DNA of 7,162 nucleotides from a halophilic archaeon J07HX64 (lineage in GTDB: Archaea; Halobacteriota; Halobacteria; Halobacteriales; Haloarculaceae): contig KE356579.1 in NCBI GenBank assembly GCA_000416085.1, positions 689,343 through 696,504 of the forward strand, given 5' to 3'. A program made the translations under genes and the position numbers. Below the pieces are notes generated by a model, which did not search any database, was not told the origin of the DNA, and saw only the letters and a list, made by a program, of their open reading frames with translations. Position 1 is the stretch's first letter, and every line of letters begins with the position of its first letter. Shown here piece after piece: positions 1 through 3,189 of the stretch.

Positions 1-177
1 GGCGACGCCGAGGACGACGGTGTCGTGCTGGCGACGGCGCTCGAAGCCGACCGTGACCGAACCTCGATGCTCGTGTTCGACGCCGCGACGCTCGACCTGC
101 TGGCCCGCGCCCCCCCTCCCCTCACGCCGAACCGTTCGGGTTCCACGGCCGTTTTTTCCCCGAGGTCTGATGCGTAA
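1..177 (+). CDS. Carotenoid oxygenase family protein, C-terminal end (5' part outside window; apparent frameshift)
   Basis: The gene enters the window in frame 1 and runs to TAA at 175-177. The first 37 codons (VVLATALEADRDRTSMLVFD, then ATLDLLARA) resemble the last blade of carotenoid cleavage oxygenases (RPE65/CCD family), non-heme iron enzymes that split polyene chains with O2. After the ARA codons (103-111) the frame-1 product becomes proline-rich and unlike the family. Frame 3 from 123 reads HAEPFGFHGRFFPEV and stops at TGA 168-170, which is the expected family C-terminus. Its GFHG histidine is, by family knowledge, the fourth iron ligand. The two frames meet in a C-rich run (110-121). 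Either the gene is broken at its end, so the iron site would be incomplete, or C residues were miscounted. Family assignment is fairly sure from these motifs; substrate cannot be inferred. Confidence 0.72.
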   Translation, partial: GDAEDDGVVLATALEADRDRTSMLVFDAATLDLLARAPPPLTPNRSGSTAVFSPRSDA

Positions 178-234
178 CGCGGTCCCGGTAGAGACGGGGA
201 TCGGCCCGTGTCTGACCTGCGTAGACCGGCCCTC

Positions 235-254
235 TCACACCCGACCCGGTGTGA
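235..254. terminator. Hairpin between two convergent genes
   Basis: A perfect 7-bp inverted repeat (TCACACC at 235-241, GGTGTGA at 248-254, 6-nt loop) lies 6 nt past the stop of the - strand SDR gene and 57 nt past the TAA of the + strand oxygenase gene. There is no T-run on either side, so it is not a classical intrinsic terminator. It could serve as a 3'-end processing or stability element for either transcript. Confidence 0.4.
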
Positions 255-260
255 AGCGAC

Positions 261-914
261 TCAGGTCAACGCGGACAGTTCGGTTGCGGTGACCGGGTTC
301 GACGGCACCTCGTCGGCAACAGCGAGCTCGTAGACAGCCTGACTGGCCGCCCCGACCGCGAACGGGCGGTCCTCGCCCATCACCCGCGCGAGCGGTCCGA
401 GTGCGCCGACGACTGCGAAGAGCTGGTTCGCGATCTCGGGGAAGTGGGGCTGGTCGGGACCGTACACCGGGCCGAACCGCGGGACGACCACGTCCATCTC
501 GAGATCTGTGATCGCCGTCTCGGCGCGCCGCCGTGCCTCGATGTAGGCCTCCCTGACCAACGGCGGTTTTGTCGACGAGGAGATGTAGACGAACCGCTCG
601 ACCCCGGCGCGCTCGGCCTCTAACGCGACGAGCACCGCGGAGTCTCCGTTTACCCGCTCGAAGGTGACGCCGGCCTGTGGCCGTTCTGCGATGATACCGA
701 TGGAGTGTACGACACAGTCGACACCCGACAGCGCGTCGCGCCACGCGCCAGGGTCGAAGACGTCTGCGGCTATCCAGCGGACGTCCTCTGTCCAGGACCC
801 GGCCTCGGGGCGACCGCTCCGCGAGACACCCGTCACCTCGTGTCCCTCGCGCACGGCACGCGCACAAACCCGCCGCCCAATGAACCCGTTTCCGCCCGTC
901 ACGAGCAGATGCAT
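261..914 (-). CDS. Atypical SDR / NAD(P)-binding epimerase-like protein (short form)
   Basis: The 217-aa product begins with a Rossmann dinucleotide-binding loop TGGNGFIG (residues 6-13) right after the first strand, as in extended or atypical short-chain dehydrogenase/reductases. AADVFD (49-54), VVHSIGI (68-74), YISSS (110-114) and PRFGPVYGP follow in SDR order. The catalytic YxxxK is replaced by YIEAR (Y124, R128), as happens in atypical NDUFA9-like/NAD(P)H-binding members, so it may bind the cofactor without being a standard dehydrogenase. Relatives are often near 300 aa, and this protein stops after the region that normally starts the substrate-binding part. I place the start at 914 rather than 974 because the Rossmann strand MHLLVTGG must be near the N-terminus and the extra 20 residues are basic and unrelated. 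A weak TTTT box lies about 27 nt upstream. Substrate unknown. Confidence 0.85.
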   Translation of the reverse strand: MHLLVTGGNGFIGRRVCARAVREGHEVTGVSRSGRPEAGSWTEDVRWIAADVFDPGAWRDALSGVDCVVHSIGIIAERPQAGVTFERVNGDSAVLVALEAERAGVERFVYISSSTKPPLVREAYIEARRRAETAITDLEMDVVVPRFGPVYGPDQPHFPEIANQLFAVVGALGPLARVMGEDRPFAVGAASQAVYELAVADEVPSNPVTATELSALT

Positions 915-937
915 ACATCCTGTTACGGCGTTGCCGG

Positions 938-944
938 CAAAACC
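938..944 (-). promoter_or_regulatory. Weak TATA-like box for the SDR gene
   Basis: On the - strand GGTTTTG is centred about 27 nt before the ATG at 914, the spacing expected for a leaderless haloarchaeal mRNA. The match is poor (only four T), so this is tentative. Confidence 0.3.
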
Positions 945-1007
945 GCGTCGCTCCGGACTCCGTCGAGTGACCATCCGCTGGCCTGCGCCGCCGTGAACCG
1001 GCTATTC

Positions 1008-1019
1008 CCAACATGTTGG
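1008..1019. promoter_or_regulatory. 12-bp palindrome in divergent intergenic region
   Basis: CCAACATGTTGG is a perfect 12-bp palindrome, about 65 bp upstream of the putative TATA box of the SDR gene and 160 bp before the SHOCT gene. A dyad of this type between divergent genes fits a binding site for a dimeric regulator. It is too short to exclude chance. Confidence 0.3.
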
Positions 1020-1170
1020 TGAAAGACTCACCGTGTCGGAAACACTCTCTCTCGATATGGAAGTCACAGACCGACTCCCATACGACCCGCAGACGAACTG
1101 CTCCGACAGGACCCGACACGTGTGGTCCCGTCCGGCACCGCGAGATACAACCGACACCGCACAGTCGGCC

Positions 1171-1175
1171 GGAGG
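1171..1175 (+). promoter_or_regulatory. Shine-Dalgarno site deciding the SHOCT-protein start
   Basis: GGAGG lies 6 nt before the ATG at 1182, an ideal spacing. It is the reason for choosing this start over the in-frame ATG at 1122, whose first 20 residues are basic and look untranslated. Confidence 0.7.
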
Positions 1176-1181
1176 GCGATA

Positions 1182-1541
1182 ATGAGTACGACACCACAGA
1201 CCACGGGAGAGCGCGGTGATAGTTCACCCCCCGGTGACCAGGACGCCGCGGGACTGGTGGCCTCTGCTACGGTGTCGGGGCTCACCCTCGCAGTCGCGTT
1301 CGGCCTGCTCGCGCTCAACGTCGAGTGGTTCTGGGTGACGTTTGTCGTCGGTTTCGCCTTTGTCCTACCGACCACCCTCGGGGCTGTCGCGTACCTGTAC
1401 TCCGAGACAGACGACGACTCCGCTGGCGCGTCCGAGGACAGCCACACCCCGATGGACGAACCCCGGATGCAGTACGCACGCGGCGAACTCAGCGAGACCG
1501 AGTTCGAGCGCCGCGCCAGCGTCCTCGAGAACCAGCGGTGA
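1182..1541 (+). CDS. Two-TM membrane protein with C-terminal SHOCT domain
   Basis: The 119-aa product has a polar N-terminus (1-20), two hydrophobic segments (about 23-45 and 49-73), an acidic spacer and a C-terminal segment (about 92-116) reading MQYARGELSETEFERRASVL. The last matches the SHOCT short C-terminal domain (RYARGEISEEEYERR-type), a motif common at the end of small haloarchaeal membrane proteins and thought to mediate oligomerisation or binding. Both hydrophobic segments are long enough to cross the membrane, so the termini are likely on the same side, probably cytoplasmic. The start follows a strong ribosome-binding site. Downstream there are 219 bp without a clear gene. Biological role unknown; the domain assignment is quite sure. 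Confidence 0.85.
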   Translation: MSTTPQTTGERGDSSPPGDQDAAGLVASATVSGLTLAVAFGLLALNVEWFWVTFVVGFAFVLPTTLGAVAYLYSETDDDSAGASEDSHTPMDEPRMQYARGELSETEFERRASVLENQR

Positions 1542-1647
1542 GCGCCGCTGTTCACATCGTGTCCGCGGTGACTGTGTTGATCGCCCTCGACAATCAGCGA
1601 TGAACGCCAGTCCATTGCGGTCTGTCCGGTGTATAACGGGGGTGGCC

Positions 1648-1660
1648 CTCGACAGTCGAG
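1648..1660. repeat. Short inverted repeat, CTCGAC-A-GTCGAG
   Basis: Two perfect 6-bp arms around one base lie in the 219-bp gap between the SHOCT gene and the 55-aa gene. It could be an operator half-site pair or chance; no function is claimed. Confidence 0.25.
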
Positions 1661-1690
1661 AGCACACACCTGCCGGCGGTCGGTGAGTAC

Positions 1691-1706
1691 ACAGACCCCG
1701 GTCTGT
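1691..1706. promoter_or_regulatory. 16-bp dyad upstream of the 55-aa protein promoter
   Basis: ACAGACCCCGGTCTGT has 7-bp complementary arms around a 2-nt centre. It ends 24 bp before the TATA-like box at 1731, a plausible place for an activator or repressor dimer. As RNA it could form only a very tight hairpin, so a DNA-level role is more likely. Confidence 0.35.
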
Positions 1707-1730
1707 CCCCCTGACCGGGCGAACGCCGGG

Positions 1731-1738
1731 TATTTCTA
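1731..1738 (+). promoter_or_regulatory. TATA-like box for the 55-aa protein
   Basis: TATTTCTA stands in a GC-rich context, centred 26-27 nt before the ATG at 1761. Transcription would then start at or next to the ATG, giving a leaderless mRNA. This also favours 1761 over the upstream in-frame ATG at 1629, which would precede the promoter. Confidence 0.55.
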
Positions 1739-1760
1739 CCGGGGAACCCCAATAAGAGGT

Positions 1761-1928
1761 ATGGGATTAAAAAAGGACCTGGCAAACGGGCTCATCTCGC
1801 TCGTCATCGGCATCGTGATAACCGGCTACACCGCGAACGAGGAGGATTTCGACCGGACCGAACTGCTGCTGTCGGTCGCCGTGTCGTCGTTTCTCTCTGG
1901 CTTTTTCACGAGTTACTTTGCAGAGTGA
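1761..1928 (+). CDS. Small two-TM membrane protein of unknown function
   Basis: The product has 55 aa. A basic start (MGLKKDLANG) is followed by a hydrophobic segment (about 10-24), an acidic loop (NEEDFDRTE, 26-34) and a second hydrophobic segment (about 35-53, rich in Ser and Phe), ending in AE. By the positive-inside rule the lysines suggest a cytoplasmic N-terminus, so the acidic loop would face outside and the C-terminus the cytoplasm. The start is supported by a TATA-like box 26-27 nt upstream; GAGGT abuts the ATG but is too close to act as a ribosome-binding site. A very stable hairpin begins one base after the stop. I do not recognise a named family. Small hydrophobic hypotheticals like this are common in haloarchaea. 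Confidence 0.75.
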   Translation: MGLKKDLANGLISLVIGIVITGYTANEEDFDRTELLLSVAVSSFLSGFFTSYFAE

Positions 1929-1929
1929 C

Positions 1930-1945
1930 CGCGGGTTCGCCCGCG
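1930..1945 (+). terminator. TTCG-loop hairpin directly after the 55-aa gene
   Basis: CGCGGG-TTCG-CCCGCG is a perfect 6-bp all-GC stem capped by a TTCG (UUCG in RNA) tetraloop, among the most stable RNA hairpins known. It begins one base after TGA (1926-1928). No T-run follows, so it more likely protects or defines the mRNA 3' end than acts as a bacterial-type terminator. Confidence 0.5.
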
Positions 1946-2033
1946 ATTGCCGGCGCTACTGAGGCCGAACTCGAGGGCCGGTGAGCGGATCCGGTCTGGA
2001 CAGCCTGTGAGCGGAGGAGAACGACCGACACAG

Positions 2034-2039
2034 TAAAAT
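2034..2039 (+). promoter_or_regulatory. TATA-like box for the AI-2E family transporter
   Basis: TAAAAT, the only A/T-rich stretch in this gap, lies about 30 nt before the ATG at 2067 and predicts a transcript with little or no leader. Confidence 0.5.
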
Positions 2040-2066
2040 CAGAGCGGCCTGTACCGTCTGTCGAAC

Positions 2067-3185
2067 ATGGACAGGGAGTCCCGACGACGACTCGCGCTGG
2101 GTGTCGGGGTTGGTCTGTTGTTTCTGCTCATCGGGTACGTGCTGCTGTCGTTCGTGACAGTCGTCGTGTTCAGCGTGTTTCTGTACTACGCGGTGCGGCC
2201 GATCTTCCACTTTCTCACCCGCCTCGGTCTCGGCCGTCGGACGCGGGCCGTGCTCGCGATTGCTCTGTTCGGCATTCCGTTTCTGGTGTTGATAGCCTAC
2301 GCGGTGTCGATTGTCGCGATCGAGGCGCAGGATTTCTTCGACGAGGATATCTCCAACCGTATCACGGCTGAACTCAACATCGGTGGGTTCGACCTCGAAT
2401 CGCTGGAGATGTCTGTCACGGGCGATCTGTCGGAGCTCCCGGTCGACAGTATCGTTGACAGCGTGGTCGGGGCTGCCGGGGCAGTCGGGAGTGCGCTCGT
2501 GCAGTTGCTGCTCGTAGTCATCATAACCTACTACCTGCTGGTCGACGGCCCCCGCCTCGTCTCGTGGCTGCTCGACACCTACGACGACCCGGGTGTCGGG
2601 CGCCGGTACGCCAACGCCGTCGACGACGAACTCTCGACTGCGCTGTTTGGCAATATCGTCAACGTGTTCGTCACCGCAATCGCCGGTATCGCGGTCTTTC
2701 TCCTGTACAACGCCCTAGTCGACCCGGTGATCACGGTCCCGTACCCGGGGCTGCTCGGCGCACTCGTGGGTATCGGGAGTCTCATCCCCGTCATCGGCAT
2801 CAAACTCGTGTACGTGCCGCTGACCGTCGGTCTGGGGGTGAACGCCTGGCTCGCCGACCAGCCCGAACTGCTCGGCCCGGTGGCTGTGCTTTTTGTCGTG
2901 AGCGCTATCGCCCTGGATTTCATCCCCGATTTCGTCATCCGGGCGCTCGTCAGCAGCGACGAGACACACACCGGACTGCTGGTCATCGGCTACATCCTCG
3001 GCCCCACGCTCTTTGGATTCTACGGGCTCTTTCTCGCGCCAATCCTGCTCATCTGTACGACCAACGCGGTGAAGATACTGATGCCGTACATCGTCTCCGG
3101 CGAGTCCGCCGGTAGACTCCAGACGACACTCGACCAGTTCACACCCGGCAAGACCAGGACGGAGACACAACCCGGCGACGACTGA
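2067..3185 (+). CDS. AI-2E family (PerM/UPF0118) membrane transporter
   Basis: The 372-aa integral membrane protein has the layout and length of the AI-2E/PerM exporter family. Two N-terminal helices are nearly continuous (about 9-28 and 29-47) and lead to a short YAVRPIFHFL loop; a third helix covers about 62-85. A soluble acidic segment follows (about 88-130), then a helix ending in YYLLVDGPR (about 138-163), a typical family landmark. The C-terminal half carries further helices: NIVNVFVTAIAGIAVFLLYN, the PGLLGALVGIGSLIPVIG helical hairpin, and the FYGLFLAPILLI stretch near 325-340. The tail (about 346-372) is polar. Members export small molecules or move ions, and some haloarchaeal and bacterial relatives act in Na+/H+ exchange; the substrate here cannot be told. 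The gene ends 4 bp before the stop of the convergent propeller gene. Confidence 0.92.
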   Translation: MDRESRRRLALGVGVGLLFLLIGYVLLSFVTVVVFSVFLYYAVRPIFHFLTRLGLGRRTRAVLAIALFGIPFLVLIAYAVSIVAIEAQDFFDEDISNRITAELNIGGFDLESLEMSVTGDLSELPVDSIVDSVVGAAGAVGSALVQLLLVVIITYYLLVDGPRLVSWLLDTYDDPGVGRRYANAVDDELSTALFGNIVNVFVTAIAGIAVFLLYNALVDPVITVPYPGLLGALVGIGSLIPVIGIKLVYVPLTVGLGVNAWLADQPELLGPVAVLFVVSAIALDFIPDFVIRALVSSDETHTGLLVIGYILGPTLFGFYGLFLAPILLICTTNAVKILMPYIVSGESAGRLQTTLDQFTPGKTRTETQPGDD

Positions 3186-3189
3186 GCGG

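Noticed and set aside
110..116. Programmed ribosomal frameshifting at the C7 run of the carotenoid oxygenase
   Set aside because: No stimulatory structure or stop-codon context is evident and the family is not known for recoding; mutation or sequencing error is simpler.
1033..1182. Small + strand open frame (GTG 1033 or ATG 1057) whose TAA overlaps the SHOCT ATG as TAATG, suggesting translational coupling
   Set aside because: The 41-49 residue product is unlike any family I recognise, its third-position GC is only about background, and there is no ribosome-binding site. The TAATG overlap alone is not enough; conservation in relatives would change this view.
235..1227. Long - strand open frame (330 codons) overlapping the SDR gene
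   Set aside because: Its translation is extremely Arg-rich without domains, as expected from an alternative frame of a GC-rich gene; the SDR frame carries clear Rossmann motifs.
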